Assembly (NCBI GenBank): GCA_017642695.1
Contig: JAEPQD010000002.1
Coordinates: 248,001-312,000, forward strand
Reading direction: 5' to 3'
DNA: 64,000 nt
Origin: Parvibaculum sp.
GTDB lineage: Bacteria; Pseudomonadota; Alphaproteobacteria; Parvibaculales; Parvibaculaceae
Below the pieces are notes generated by a model. The model saw only the letters and a program-made list of their open reading frames with translations. It made no database searches and was not told where the DNA came from. Of the stretch, positions 35,681 to 44,536 are shown in pieces. A program made the translations under genes and the position numbers. Every line of letters begins with the position of its first letter. Position 1 is the stretch's first letter.

Positions 35681-37588
35681 ATGGGACGCTACAAGGACAC
35701 CTACGACGCCTGGAAAAAAGACCCGGAAGGCTTCTGGGCGGAGGCGGCGAAGGAAATCGACTGGTTCAAGCCCGCCACCAAAACCCTTGAAGTGAAGGAC
35801 GGGCTGTCGCGCTGGTTCGTCGGCGCCGAGACCAACACCTGCTGGAACGCGCTCGACCGCCATGTGAAGGGCGGGCGGGGCGACCAGGTGGCGCTCGTTT
35901 ATGACAGCGCCATGCTCGGCCGCGTCAAGAAGTTCACCTATGCGGAACTGCTCGACAAGGTCGCGACTTTCGCGGGCGTGCTCCAGCGCCACGGCATCGG
36001 CAAGGGCGACCGCGTCCTCATCTACATGCCGATGGTGCCGCAGGCCGCCGTCGCCATGCTCGCCTGCGCGCGCCTCGGCGCGATCCATTCCGTCGTCTTC
36101 GGCGGCTTCGCCGCGAAGGAGCTCGCGACGCGCGTCGACGACGCGAAGCCGAAGCTCATCGTCTCCGCCTCCTGCGGTTTGGAGCCCGGCCGCGTCATCG
36201 CCTACAAGCCGCTCCTCGACAAGGCGATCGAGATGAGCGCCCACAAGGTCTCCGGCACCATCATCTTCCAGCGCGAAATGGAGACCGCGCCGCTCATTGA
36301 AGGCCGCGACTTCGACTGGAAGGAAGAGATGGACAAGGCGGCGGCAGCGGGCGCGAAGCCGACATGCGTTCCCGTCGCCGCGACCGATCCGCTCTACGTG
36401 CTCTACACGTCGGGCACGACCGGCAAGCCCAAGGGCGTGGTGCGCGACAATGGCGGCCACATGGTCGCGCTCAAATGGTCGATGAAGAATGTCTACGACA
36501 TCGACCCCGGCGATACTTTCTGGGCGGCCTCCGATGTCGGCTGGGTCGTCGGCCACAGCTACATCGTCTATGCGCCGCTCTTTCACGGCTGCACGACGAT
36601 CCTTTTCGAGGGCAAGCCCGTCGGCACACCCGACGCCGGCACCTTCTGGCGCATCATTGCGGAGCATGGCGTGAAAGCGCTCTTCACCGCGCCGACCGCC
36701 TTCCGCGCCATCCGCAAGGAAGACCCGAAGGCCGAACTCGTCGGCAAATACGATCTCTCGAAATTCGAGGTGCTCTATCTCGCGGGCGAGCGCGCGGACC
36801 CCGACACGATCCAGTGGGCGGAGAAGGCGCTCTCGGGCCGCCCGGTGATCGACCACTGGTGGCAGACGGAGAGCGGCTGGCCGATGGTCTCGAACCCGAT
36901 GGGGATCGAGCGGCTGCCCGTCAAATACGGGTCGCCCTCGGTGCCGCTGCCCGGCTACGAGATCCATGTCGTGGACGAACAGTGCAAGCAGGTTGCGCCC
37001 AACACGACCGGCGCCATCGTCATCAAGCTGCCGCTGCCGCCCGGCTGCCTGCCGACGCTCTGGGAAAACGAAGCGGGCTTCCGCGAGAGCTATCTCGCCG
37101 AGTTCCCCGGCTACTACAAGACCGCCGATGCGGGCTTCCTCGACGAGGACGGCTATCTCTATGTGATGAGCCGTACCGACGACATCATCAATGTCGCGGG
37201 CCATCGCCTGTCGACCGGCGGCATGGAGGAAGTGCTCGCCGAGCATCCGGATGTCGCCGAATGCGCCGTCATCGGCATCGCGGATGCGATGAAGGGTCAG
37301 GTGCCGGTCGGCTTCCTCGTCCTCAATGCGGGCGTTGCGCGCTCGGCGGGCGAGATCGAGCAGGAGGCGGTGCAGATGATCCGCGACCGGATCGGGCCCG
37401 TCGCCTCCTTCAAGAAGGCGATGGTCGTGAAGCGCCTGCCGAAGACGCGTTCGGGCAAGGTGCTCCGCGGCACGATGCGCAAGATCGCCGACGGCGCGGA
37501 ATGGACCACGCCCGCCACCATCGACGATCCCGCGATCCTCGACGAGATCACCGCCGTCCTCGCCGATGCGGGGCTGGTGAAGGCTTAA
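35681..37588 (+). CDS. prpE: Propionyl-CoA synthetase
   Basis: 635 residues, close to PrpE: the N-terminus GRYKDTYDAWKKDPEGFW, then NTCWNALDRHV, YTSGTTGKPKG, the acyl-site region WWQTESGWP and the lysine in RSGKVLRGTMRKI, which acetylation may control. It activates propionate (or acetate) with ATP and CoA. ATG 35681 has GGGGAG seven bases upstream and fits the family start. REP-like repeats follow the gene, which ends in the gap up to the SDR. Confidence 0.88.
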   Translation: MGRYKDTYDAWKKDPEGFWAEAAKEIDWFKPATKTLEVKDGLSRWFVGAETNTCWNALDRHVKGGRGDQVALVYDSAMLGRVKKFTYAELLDKVATFAGVLQRHGIGKGDRVLIYMPMVPQAAVAMLACARLGAIHSVVFGGFAAKELATRVDDAKPKLIVSASCGLEPGRVIAYKPLLDKAIEMSAHKVSGTIIFQREMETAPLIEGRDFDWKEEMDKAAAAGAKPTCVPVAATDPLYVLYTSGTTGKPKGVVRDNGGHMVALKWSMKNVYDIDPGDTFWAASDVGWVVGHSYIVYAPLFHGCTTILFEGKPVGTPDAGTFWRIIAEHGVKALFTAPTAFRAIRKEDPKAELVGKYDLSKFEVLYLAGERADPDTIQWAEKALSGRPVIDHWWQTESGWPMVSNPMGIERLPVKYGSPSVPLPGYEIHVVDEQCKQVAPNTTGAIVIKLPLPPGCLPTLWENEAGFRESYLAEFPGYYKTADAGFLDEDGYLYVMSRTDDIINVAGHRLSTGGMEEVLAEHPDVAECAVIGIADAMKGQVPVGFLVLNAGVARSAGEIEQEAVQMIRDRIGPVASFKKAMVVKRLPKTRSGKVLRGTMRKIADGAEWTTPATIDDPAILDEITAVLADAGLVKA

Positions 37589-37600
37589 CTCCGAATATTA

Positions 37601-37644
37601 GATGTCATCCCGGGAAAGCCGGGACCGGCCAGACAGACGACATC
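37601..37644. repeat. REP-like palindrome R2 (short form)
   Basis: GATGTCATCCCGGGAAAGCC begins a 44-bp unit that ends in GACATC, so the ends are inverted. It shares TCATCCCGG and AAAGCCGGGA with R1 and R3 and lies 12 bp after the prpE stop, where it could also help end transcription. Confidence 0.65.
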
Positions 37645-37657
37645 TAGAAAATAAAAA

Positions 37658-37744
37658 GTGTCACCCCGGCGAAAGCCGGGATCCATGGGCTTCCGCGTCA
37701 AAATGCGCGAGTCAGATGGACCCCGGCTTTCGCCGGGGTGACAC
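37658..37744. repeat. REP-like palindrome R3
   Basis: The unit starts with GTGTCACCCCGGCGAAAGCC and ends with its exact inverse GGCTTTCGCCGGGGTGACAC; perfect pairing covers at least 20 bp each side. The arms match R1 at 32001. R1 and R3 flank the array and prpE. Confidence 0.8.
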
Positions 37745-37871
37745 TGTTTTTTTGAAAGCCGCACCCCACATATCCCTGTCACCGATACCCAAAAGCCGAA
37801 GCGTGCGCCGCCCTCCCACATCGGCGCATCCGGTGCTATAACGCCCGCTTCCGGCGACAAGGAGTTATTTC

Positions 37872-38699
37872 ATGGCATCCGGTTCCCAACTCAGCGGCAA
37901 GGTCGCGATCGTGACGGGCGCGGCGAACGGCATCGGCCGCGCCATCGCACATGTCTATGCGAAGGAGGGCGCGAAGGTGGTGCTCGCCGATGTGGACGAG
38001 GAGGAGGGCGAGAAGGTTACCGCCGATATCGTGGCCGGCGGCGGCGAGGCGATCTTCCGTTATTGCGATGTCGGCGAGCGGCTCGACGTGCGCAATCTCG
38101 TCTGTGCGGCGACCGACGCCTACGAACGCGTCGACATCCTCGTCAACAATGCGGGTGTCGTCTCGAAGGGCGGCGATTTCCTCACGCTTGAGGAAGAAGA
38201 ATTCGACCGCGTTATCCGCATCAATCTCAAGGGCAACTTCCTTGTCGGCCAGGCCGTCGCGCAGCGCATGGTGGCGCAGGTCGAGGAGGGCGGGGTGCCC
38301 GGCACGATCATCAACATGTCGTCCATCAACGCCGTCGTCGCGATCCCGGCGCAGATCGCCTATTCCGCGTCCAAGGGCGGCATCAAGCAATTGACCGAAG
38401 CGATGGCGCTGTCGCTCGCGCCCTGGGGCATCCGCGTCAACGCCATCGGGCCGGGCACGATCCAGACCGCGATGGCCGGCACCGTCACCGACCCGAAAGC
38501 CTCGCACGCGATCCTCTCGCGCACGCCGCTCGGCCGCGTCGGCCAGCCCGAAGAGATCGCCTCGCTCGCCGTCTTCCTCGCCTCCGACGGCGCGAGCTAC
38601 ATGACCGGCCAGACCGTCTATGCCGATGGCGGCCGCCTCTCGCTCAACTACACCGCGCTCCCTCTCGTCAAGAAGAAGGACGGGGACAAGAAGAAATAG
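37872..38699 (+). CDS. Short-chain dehydrogenase/reductase
   Basis: 275 residues. The NAD(P)-binding TGAANGIG at about 16-23, NNAGV near 93 and the active-site YSASK with its upstream Ser (NMSSINA) are all present. An Asp after the second strand (LADVDEEEG) points to NAD rather than NADP. The C-terminus has a lysine-rich tail (KKKDGDKKK). GGAGTTATTTC lies before the ATG. The substrate is unknown; the neighbouring acyl-CoA and DUF1302 genes suggest a lipid or hydrocarbon context. Confidence 0.88.
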   Translation: MASGSQLSGKVAIVTGAANGIGRAIAHVYAKEGAKVVLADVDEEEGEKVTADIVAGGGEAIFRYCDVGERLDVRNLVCAATDAYERVDILVNNAGVVSKGGDFLTLEEEEFDRVIRINLKGNFLVGQAVAQRMVAQVEEGGVPGTIINMSSINAVVAIPAQIAYSASKGGIKQLTEAMALSLAPWGIRVNAIGPGTIQTAMAGTVTDPKASHAILSRTPLGRVGQPEEIASLAVFLASDGASYMTGQTVYADGGRLSLNYTALPLVKKKDGDKKK

Positions 38700-38851
38700 T
38701 CTCCGGGGTATCGCTCCTCTCGCCGGCGGCTGCAAAAAAAAAGCGGCCCGCCCGCCCGATAATTTTCTCCCCTGCGTATCTCTTTCCGGGAAGCCATGGC
38801 AGGCGCGGTGCGCCGGCCTGTGGCGGGACATTATTGAGGGAGGGGGCGTGC

Positions 38852-40738
38852 ATGCGAGCGCATGAACACGTAGCGTTGAGTCTCGCGTTTTTTCTGGCAT
38901 TTGCATCGGGCGTGGCGGCAAGCGAAATCCAGCTTGGCGATGTGAACGTGCAGGTGGACACCATCGTTTCCGTCGGTACGACGATCCGCACCGGTGGTCA
39001 GGATTGCGCCAAGATATCGACCGGGAATGGCGGTTGCGCCGGTGGACCCGGCACCACTTACGGCGTCAACGACGATGACGGCAACGTCAATTCCGAACGG
39101 TACAATCCGGTTTCCGTCGTCGCGAAAGCGGTCTCGGATATCGGCGTAACCTATGAGAACTACGGCGGCTTCATGCGCGTCAAGGCCTTCTACGACTACT
39201 GGAATGCCGAGCATCAGGGCGACGTTTCCACGCGGTTCGGCAACCGGCCGATGAACGACGCCTACAGGGGATCGAGCCCGCGCGATTTTGCAAGCTACGA
39301 CATCGACATTCTCGACGCCTTCGTCTACGGCAACTTCGATGTTGCGGAGCGGCCTCTGTCGGTTCGCGTCGGCCGCCAGGTCATCAACTGGGGCGAAAGC
39401 GTATTCATCACGGGCGGCATCAACTCCTATATGCCCGTCGACGTGCAGGCCTTGCGGACGCCCGGGTCGGAGATCAAGGAAGCCCTGCTGCCAGAAGGCT
39501 CTGTCTTCGCGTCGCTCGGCCTGCCGAACGAGGTATCGATCGAGGGCTTCTACACTTTTGCCTATGAGCGCACGAAGCTCGATGCCTGCGGCACCTTCTT
39601 CAGCACCACGGACGCAGCCTGCGAAGGCGGCGCTTATGTCCTCAGCGGCGTTACAACGGCCGGTGGAGACGATCCCGATACGGCGCCGATCTATATTCCG
39701 CGCATCGCGGACGGAGAGGCGGACGATCAGGGGCAGTTCGGTCTTGCCGTGCGCTACTACGCGGACTGGATGAACCAGGGCACGGAACTCGGCATCTACT
39801 TCGTGAATTACCATTCGAAGCTGCCTATCGGCACCTTCACGGCGGCCGATCTCAGCACCGTCACGATTACGGGCAGCATTCCGGTCGACCTGGCGGCGGC
39901 GTCGAACACGAAGGAGTATCAGAGCCTCTATCCGGAAGACATTCAGGAAGTCGGTCTCAGCTTCAATACGGCGATTGCGAACCTGCTTGGCGGAACGGCG
40001 CTTCAGGGCGAAATTCTCTACACCACCGACATGCCCTTCCAGCTTTCGGATGTCGAAATCAACGCGCATGACGTCGAGAACTACTTCAAGAACTACAATC
40101 CCGCTCTCGGTGCTGCGCTCTCGGCGCTCTACGGCGTCTCTCTCGACGACATTTACTCCGGTTCGGACGTCTCCGAAGGCGACGTCATCTCGGGTTATTC
40201 CGAATATGACGTCGTAACCGGACAGATCGGAACGACGAGCACGCTCGCGTCCTCGAGCCCCGTTGCCGAGGCGATCGGTTCGGATCTCGTGATCCTCGTA
40301 GGCAATGCCGGCTTCCAGTGGATTCAGGACTACAGCGCCTCCACCGGCTATCTCGCGACAGCCCGGTCGGGCGAGGCGCATCCGAATGCGATCACAAACC
40401 TGATCCTCGGCGATGCCTGCGGCTGCGGAACGGTGCAATATGCCGACAGTTTCTCCTGGGGCTACAGGCTCGTCGCGCTTGCCGACTACAACAACGTCTT
40501 CGGGAGTGCGTGGAAAATGCAGCCCTTCGTGCAGTTCGGCCATGACGTGAAGGGCTATTCGGCTGGGCCCATCGGGCCGGGCTTCGTCGAGGGTACGAAG
40601 GCCGTCACCGTCGGTACCAGTGCGAGCTACCAGTCCTGGAACGCATCGGTCAGCTGGACCAATCGGTTCGGCAACGAGTACTACAACTCGAGCTACGACA
40701 AGGACTTCGCGTCGGTAACGGTGTCTTACGCGTTCTGA
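38852..40738 (+). CDS. DUF1302 outer-membrane porin-like protein
   Basis: 628 residues. A signal peptide (about 1-23, ending VAAS) is followed by a long beta-rich protein ending in the barrel-type VTVSYAF. Marks of DUF1302 are VRVGRQVINWGESVFITGGIN and the Asn-rich opening loops. DUF1302 proteins, often paired with DUF1329 lipoproteins, are implicated in handling hydrophobic compounds at the outer membrane. No DUF1329 gene is near. GAGGGAGGGGG precedes the ATG; a terminator follows. Confidence 0.85.
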   Translation: MRAHEHVALSLAFFLAFASGVAASEIQLGDVNVQVDTIVSVGTTIRTGGQDCAKISTGNGGCAGGPGTTYGVNDDDGNVNSERYNPVSVVAKAVSDIGVTYENYGGFMRVKAFYDYWNAEHQGDVSTRFGNRPMNDAYRGSSPRDFASYDIDILDAFVYGNFDVAERPLSVRVGRQVINWGESVFITGGINSYMPVDVQALRTPGSEIKEALLPEGSVFASLGLPNEVSIEGFYTFAYERTKLDACGTFFSTTDAACEGGAYVLSGVTTAGGDDPDTAPIYIPRIADGEADDQGQFGLAVRYYADWMNQGTELGIYFVNYHSKLPIGTFTAADLSTVTITGSIPVDLAAASNTKEYQSLYPEDIQEVGLSFNTAIANLLGGTALQGEILYTTDMPFQLSDVEINAHDVENYFKNYNPALGAALSALYGVSLDDIYSGSDVSEGDVISGYSEYDVVTGQIGTTSTLASSSPVAEAIGSDLVILVGNAGFQWIQDYSASTGYLATARSGEAHPNAITNLILGDACGCGTVQYADSFSWGYRLVALADYNNVFGSAWKMQPFVQFGHDVKGYSAGPIGPGFVEGTKAVTVGTSASYQSWNASVSWTNRFGNEYYNSSYDKDFASVTVSYAF

Positions 40739-40765
40739 CACCGTTCCGTGGAGATAGGAAGAAGG

Positions 40766-40797
40766 CGGGGGCGTCCGGTCGGGCGGCCCCCGTTTTT
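40766..40797 (+). terminator. Intrinsic terminator after the DUF1302 gene
   Basis: CGGGGGC (40766-40772) and GCCCCCG (40786-40792) enclose a 13-base loop and are followed by TTTTT. Confidence 0.85.
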
Positions 40798-41126
40798 CAT
40801 TCGGAGCCGCGGAGGCGGCGCTTATGCGTCTGGAAAAAGTGCTCCGGCGGTTCCAGTTCCGTGCATTTGAGGGATGCTCCTGCCGACTGGCCGGGTGGAA
40901 CGTGAGGAACCGCCGAAGCTAGGGTATTCGGCTGTCGTCACGCGGGAGCGATGACGATTGCCGAACCTGAAAACAGATACGTTGCGATCTGGATTCCCGG
41001 GCGGTCCGTCGACGGAATTTCGCGCGCCGCCCGTTTCATTCTCATACCGCCTGTCGCAGCACCCGGATTTTTTCTATCGCGGTATCGATCTGGTTGGGGG
41101 ATGAGTTGGGGGCATCGCTGTCTGAC
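40798..41126. other. Upstream region of the ECF sigma operon
   Basis: About 330 bp with no gene I can support. It contains two GGAAC words 9 bp apart (40897-40901 and 40906-40910), the usual -35 core of ECF promoters, but no clear matching -10 at the right distance. A 57-codon frame at 40951-41130 overlaps the sigma start and has no recognisable product. Confidence 0.4.
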
Positions 41127-41672
41127 ATGACAGACGAGGAGCTGGCGTCCCGTTCCGCGTCGAAAGACGGGGATGCGTACAGAATTCTCGTCAACCGGCA
41201 TGTGGACCGGGTCTATGCCTATTGCGCGCGTGTTACCGGGAACCCCTCCGATGCAGAGGACCTCGTGCAGGATGTCTTTCTGCGCGTCTGGCGCAACGCG
41301 GATCGCTGGGACGGCGGCCGCCTGCCTTTCGAGGCATGGCTCATGGTGCTCGCACGGCGAATCTGCATCGACTATCTGCGCCGGAAGAAAGTCCGTCCGA
41401 CCAGGACGCTCGACGACGAGATGTTGCCGGACCCGCTTCCTGGTCCTCACGAACTGGCACAGGCGCGAGGCGTGGCGCGGCGGGTGCAGAGCGAACTCAT
41501 GAAACTGCCGGTCAATCAGCGTTCCGCGATCGTGCTTCGCTATTATCAGGGCTACTCCAACGAGGAAGCTGCCGCTATTCTGGGGGTGACCGTCTATGCG
41601 CTTGAATCCCTGCTCAAGCGCGGACGCGCCAATCTTCAGAGGGCTTTGGGGGACCTCGAAAAATGGCAATAG
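41127..41672 (+). CDS. ECF-type RNA polymerase sigma factor
   Basis: 181 residues from ATG 41127; a TTG start at 41094 would add 11 residues and neither is firmly supported by a Shine-Dalgarno. Region 2 (DAEDLVQDVFLRVWRNADRW, ARRICIDYLRRKK) and region 4 (LPVNQRSAIVLRYYQGYSNEEAAAILGV) are typical ECF sigma. The next two genes overlap in series and probably encode its control: a membrane anti-sigma-like protein and a periplasmic sensor. Confidence 0.9.
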   Translation: MTDEELASRSASKDGDAYRILVNRHVDRVYAYCARVTGNPSDAEDLVQDVFLRVWRNADRWDGGRLPFEAWLMVLARRICIDYLRRKKVRPTRTLDDEMLPDPLPGPHELAQARGVARRVQSELMKLPVNQRSAIVLRYYQGYSNEEAAAILGVTVYALESLLKRGRANLQRALGDLEKWQ

Positions 41673-42049
41673 GATGGGGACGCATCGCGGCATCCTTGAA
41701 GAGCCGTCTTTTTCCCGGGCGGGCGCAACCGTCGCGGGCTTCCATCGAGCCGCTTCTGAGGCAGGCGGCCGGGGAAGACGGCCTGTCGCGCGCGCCGGGC
41801 GGCCTTGCCGAACGGGTGGTGGCCGCGGCGCTTGCCGAGCCTTCCTCCTCTTCCACGCAGGCCAGAGATCCCGCGCCGGTCGATCTATATGATTTCCTCA
41901 TGAGGCCGCGCATCGTGGGCGCTTCGCTCGCAAGTTTCTCGGCAGGGGCGGCTCTTGCAGTTCATCTCATTGACGTTCGTGCCGGAGCGCTTGTCAGGAC
42001 GCTCATGCTGGGCGTGATGCAGAGCGTTACGACCGGAGGTTTTCTCTGA
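41663..42049 (+). CDS. Putative anti-sigma factor (membrane)
   Basis: 128 residues. The N-terminal half is cytosolic and charged, with a helical stretch (SIEPLLRQAAGEDGLSRAPG), and one or two hydrophobic segments follow (about 85-104 and 110-124). It has no zinc motif. The start overlaps the sigma gene by ten bases and its last base is the first base of the next ATG, so it is translationally coupled to both. The anti-sigma role is inferred from place, size and membrane topology. Confidence 0.6.
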   Translation: MAIGWGRIAASLKSRLFPGRAQPSRASIEPLLRQAAGEDGLSRAPGGLAERVVAAALAEPSSSSTQARDPAPVDLYDFLMRPRIVGASLASFSAGAALAVHLIDVRAGALVRTLMLGVMQSVTTGGFL

Positions 42050-42633
42050 TGGGCAGGTTTCGGCTGGAGCATCTTCTTGTCGGTTCGCTTCTTGCGAACG
42101 CAGCCCTTCTGGGCTTTATCGCTGCGCTGCTGCTCGCGCCGGGGCCAAGGCCCGCCTTCTTTGCCGTCCGGGCGGACCGGATGCCGATGGCGGTAAAGCT
42201 GCCGGAGTTCGACATGGAGAGCCGGTTGTTTCTTGCCCGCCTTCTGGAGCGGGATGCGGAAGCGGCGGCGGAGCGTGCCCGACGGGCGGCTCAGGCGCGC
42301 GCCGCCTTTTCGGAAGCTCTCTCGCAGGAAAATTCGCAGGCGGATGAAATTGCCGCGCGTGGTGAAGATCTCAAGGCGGCGATGGATGCGCTGGGCGAAG
42401 GTTTCCTCGATGCCATCGTTGCGGCGGCCCCGGAGCTTGCCCCCGACGAGCGCCGCAAGCTCGCGGACTTCTTTCTCCGGCTGCCCGCCGACGATCTTGT
42501 CTTCCCGGGACAGGAAGGCGCCGGCATCGAAGGGCCTCCCGGTTTCCCCACGCCGCCCTTCGGCGTGCCAGGTCCGGGGTTTCCGCCTCCCGGGCAGGGC
42601 GAGGGGGTGGAGGAGCCCGCCGGGCTCGAATAA
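42049..42633 (+). CDS. Periplasmic sensor-like protein (CnrX/Spy type)
   Basis: 194 residues: one membrane helix (about 8-31), then a helical periplasmic domain (RLFLARLLERDAEAAAERAR, helices to about 150) of the heavy-metal-resistance/Spy kind, and a disordered Pro/Gly tail (PPGFPTPPFGVPGPGFPPP). With the two preceding genes it repeats the sigma - membrane anti-sigma - periplasmic sensor plan of CnrYXH. No Met/His-rich metal site stands out, so the signal is unknown. Confidence 0.65.
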   Translation: MGRFRLEHLLVGSLLANAALLGFIAALLLAPGPRPAFFAVRADRMPMAVKLPEFDMESRLFLARLLERDAEAAAERARRAAQARAAFSEALSQENSQADEIAARGEDLKAAMDALGEGFLDAIVAAAPELAPDERRKLADFFLRLPADDLVFPGQEGAGIEGPPGFPTPPFGVPGPGFPPPGQGEGVEEPAGLE

Positions 42634-42830
42634 GCGGGGATATCTTCCCGATTATCGCTCCCCCGTTTTCGCCGTCGCCGGGATCGATCTCTCGCCGTCG
42701 GCGAGGGGGAAAGTGCGGGGGAGCGGCAAACCGGGGATAACTTCTTTTCTCTCGCATATCGTCCGTACAAAGATTATATGAATCCACTCTTTGTGACGTT
42801 CGTGTGACAGTTCGATGACAGTCCGCGCGG
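42634..42830. other. Gene-free region between converging genes with shared repeat words
   Basis: CCGGGGATAA at 42731-42740 and TTGTGACGTTCGTGTGACAG at 42791-42810 recur here in the same order as in the 349-723 gap. The 20-mer differs from the copy at 683-702 at only two positions. Both flanking genes end here, so a promoter role is unlikely. Confidence 0.5.
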
Positions 42831-42860
42831 CAAACAAAAAAGGCGCGGTTTCCCGCGCCT
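42831..42860 (-). terminator. Terminator of trcR
   Basis: GGCGCGG (42842-42848), TTTC, CCGCGCC (42853-42859). On the minus strand it is followed by TTTTTTGTTTG, about 35 bp after the stop. Confidence 0.85.
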
Positions 42861-42895
42861 CTTGATTTGTGACAGTCGGCGTCCGAAAGCCGGGA

Positions 42896-43627
42896 TTAAT
42901 CCCCGCTCTCCTCCTCGATCTTCACGTCCTTCAGCTTCGCGAAGACGCTGTCGGCGTCGTAGGATTTCTTCTCCTCTTCCGCCTTTTCCGGCTCCGCGAT
43001 GGTCGCGTGCGTGGGCTGCGGCTCGGGTGCCGTCGTCTCGCTCGCGGGCAGCAGCGTCTCGGAGGTGCCGTTCGCCTTCGCCGCCTTCTTGCGTTCGCGC
43101 TCGGCCTTGCGCGCGGCCTTCTGAACCGCCGCGTCGAGTTCGATTTGCGTGCAGAGTCCGAGGGTTACGGGGTCGACCGGCTTGATGTTCTGCGAGTTCC
43201 AGTGGCTGCGGTCGCGCACCGACTGGATCGTCGGCTTGGTCGTGCCGACGAGCTTGGAGACCTGCGCATCCGTCAGTTCCGGGTGGTTGCGCAAGAGCCA
43301 GGCGATGGCGTCCGGGCGGTCCTGGCGGCGCGACACGGGCGTGTAGCGGGGTCCCTTGCGCGGCGCGATGGGCGGCAGTTTGTATTTGCTTTCAGAGACT
43401 TGCAGGCGCAGCTCCGGATCCTGCTGGCAGCGCTCGATCTCGGCGCGGGTCAGCTGGCCGGAGGCGACCGGGTCCATGCCCTTGATCCCCTGGGCCACGT
43501 CGCCATCGGCGATGCCCTTCACTTCGAGCACGTGAAGGCCGCAGAAATCCGCCACTTGTTCGAAAGTGAGCGCGGTGTTCTCGACGAGCCAGACGGCTGT
43601 CGCCTTGGGCATAAGGGGCTGTGCCAT
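42896..43627 (-). CDS. trcR: TrcR-type cell-cycle transcriptional regulator (DUF1013)
   Basis: 243 residues. Marks are PLMPKATAVWLVENTALTFE, DFCGLHVLEVKGIADGDVA, RKGPRYTPVSRRQDRPDAI, LVGTTKPTIQSVRDRSHWNS and a charged, disordered C-terminus (about 185-243). The family is restricted to alphaproteobacteria; members associate with RNA polymerase and affect cell-cycle genes. The start at 43627 has AGAGGAA seven bases upstream. Its position near rcdA is notable but the genes are not an operon. Confidence 0.88.
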   Translation of the reverse strand: MAQPLMPKATAVWLVENTALTFEQVADFCGLHVLEVKGIADGDVAQGIKGMDPVASGQLTRAEIERCQQDPELRLQVSESKYKLPPIAPRKGPRYTPVSRRQDRPDAIAWLLRNHPELTDAQVSKLVGTTKPTIQSVRDRSHWNSQNIKPVDPVTLGLCTQIELDAAVQKAARKAERERKKAAKANGTSETLLPASETTAPEPQPTHATIAEPEKAEEEKKSYDADSVFAKLKDVKIEEESGD

Positions 43628-43770
43628 ATCAATTCCTCTGATCCATCCGGGGCCTCCCGGATAAACCGTTTCTGTCCATCGATGAGTGGATATGGCCGTT
43701 ATATAGGGCGAAAAAGCGGGCAATGAAAGCGGAATGATGTCCGGTCCGCAAATTGTGAAGTGCCCATGAA

Positions 43771-43801
43771 AAAGGCCGGAATTCCGAGGGATTCCGGCCT
43801 T
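43771..43801 (-). terminator. Terminator of the SYLF protein gene
   Basis: An 11-bp stem, AAGGCCGGAAT (43772-43782) and ATTCCGGCCTT (43791-43801), with loop TCCGAGGG; TTTTTC follows on the minus strand. Confidence 0.85.
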
Positions 43802-43824
43802 CCCGTAACATCCGCGAGGATGTC

Positions 43825-44385
43825 TTAGCGGTCGATCTGGGTGATCTTCGTGCCCTCGATGCTCACGCCGGCCATCAGGCCCTGCTGGTTGAAGATGAAG
43901 GCATAGGCATCTTCCTTCAGCGTCGAGGTCGAAAGATTCTTGGCCGCGCCTTCGTCAACCACGACCACCGTGGGGCCGACGCCGATCTCCCAGCCGCGGG
44001 TTTCCTTCAGATAATCGACCGCTTCGTCGTTCATCAGGAACACCGCATAGCCGTAGGACTGCGCGCCCGCCTGCAGGCCCCAGGAGCCCGTCACGGAGTT
44101 GTAGTACTCGGAGACCTCGCCATCTTCCTGCAGCACGCCCTCGCCATAGGCGCCGCCGAAAACGAGGCCGGCTTTCACGATGTTCGGGAAGACGAGAACC
44201 GCTTCGGCCTGCTCGGAAATGTCCTTCGCGACGGCATTCGTCTCGTAGAGATTTTCGAGCGCCATCGCCGCCTGCTTGTTGAGGTCTTCCGCGGTATCGG
44301 CCTGCGCGATACCCGCGGTCGCGATGGAGCCCATCGTGGCGGCGGCAACGGCAAGACCCATGAAACTGCGACGTGTGGTCGACAT
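43825..44385 (-). CDS. SYLF (YSC84) lipid-binding protein with Tat signal
   Basis: 186 residues. The start at 44385 gives STTRRSFMGLAVAAATMG, a twin-arginine signal, cleaved near residue 29 (AQA). The mature part is a SYLF domain (AVLVFPNIVKAGLVFGGAYGEGVL, YYNSVTGSWGLQAGAQSYGYAVFLM, AYAFIFNQQGLMAGVSIEGTKITQ). SYLF proteins bind phosphoinositides in eukaryotes; the bacterial role is unclear. Probably periplasmic. The upstream frame to 44475 is less likely because it would bury the Tat signal. Confidence 0.87.
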   Translation of the reverse strand: MSTTRRSFMGLAVAAATMGSIATAGIAQADTAEDLNKQAAMALENLYETNAVAKDISEQAEAVLVFPNIVKAGLVFGGAYGEGVLQEDGEVSEYYNSVTGSWGLQAGAQSYGYAVFLMNDEAVDYLKETRGWEIGVGPTVVVVDEGAAKNLSTSTLKEDAYAFIFNQQGLMAGVSIEGTKITQIDR

Positions 44386-44536
44386 GATTTTTCCCTGTTC
44401 CTGTTTCGGTACGCGACTTGGAAAGAATTCTCTGTGCGGAGCATGTTCCGCACAGGATCGCCTTCGTCTGCCCATAACTATGCGCAGGAGACAGAAAGGT
44501 TCCGCGAGGAGAGGGATTTGTTTTCGGCGAGCGCCG

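Noticed and set aside
35303-37588. Fusion of a membrane module to PrpE
   Set aside because: The frame is open through both, but prpE has its own ribosome binding site and family start at 35681, and the intervening residues are Arg/Ser/Pro-rich shadow sequence.
32001-37744. CRISPR array
   Set aside because: The repeats are palindromic, few and irregularly spaced, with no spacers or cas genes; they are REP-like.
40951-41130. 57-codon frame before the sigma factor
   Set aside because: Overlaps the sigma start, has a weak, badly spaced ribosome binding site, and shows no recognisable product.
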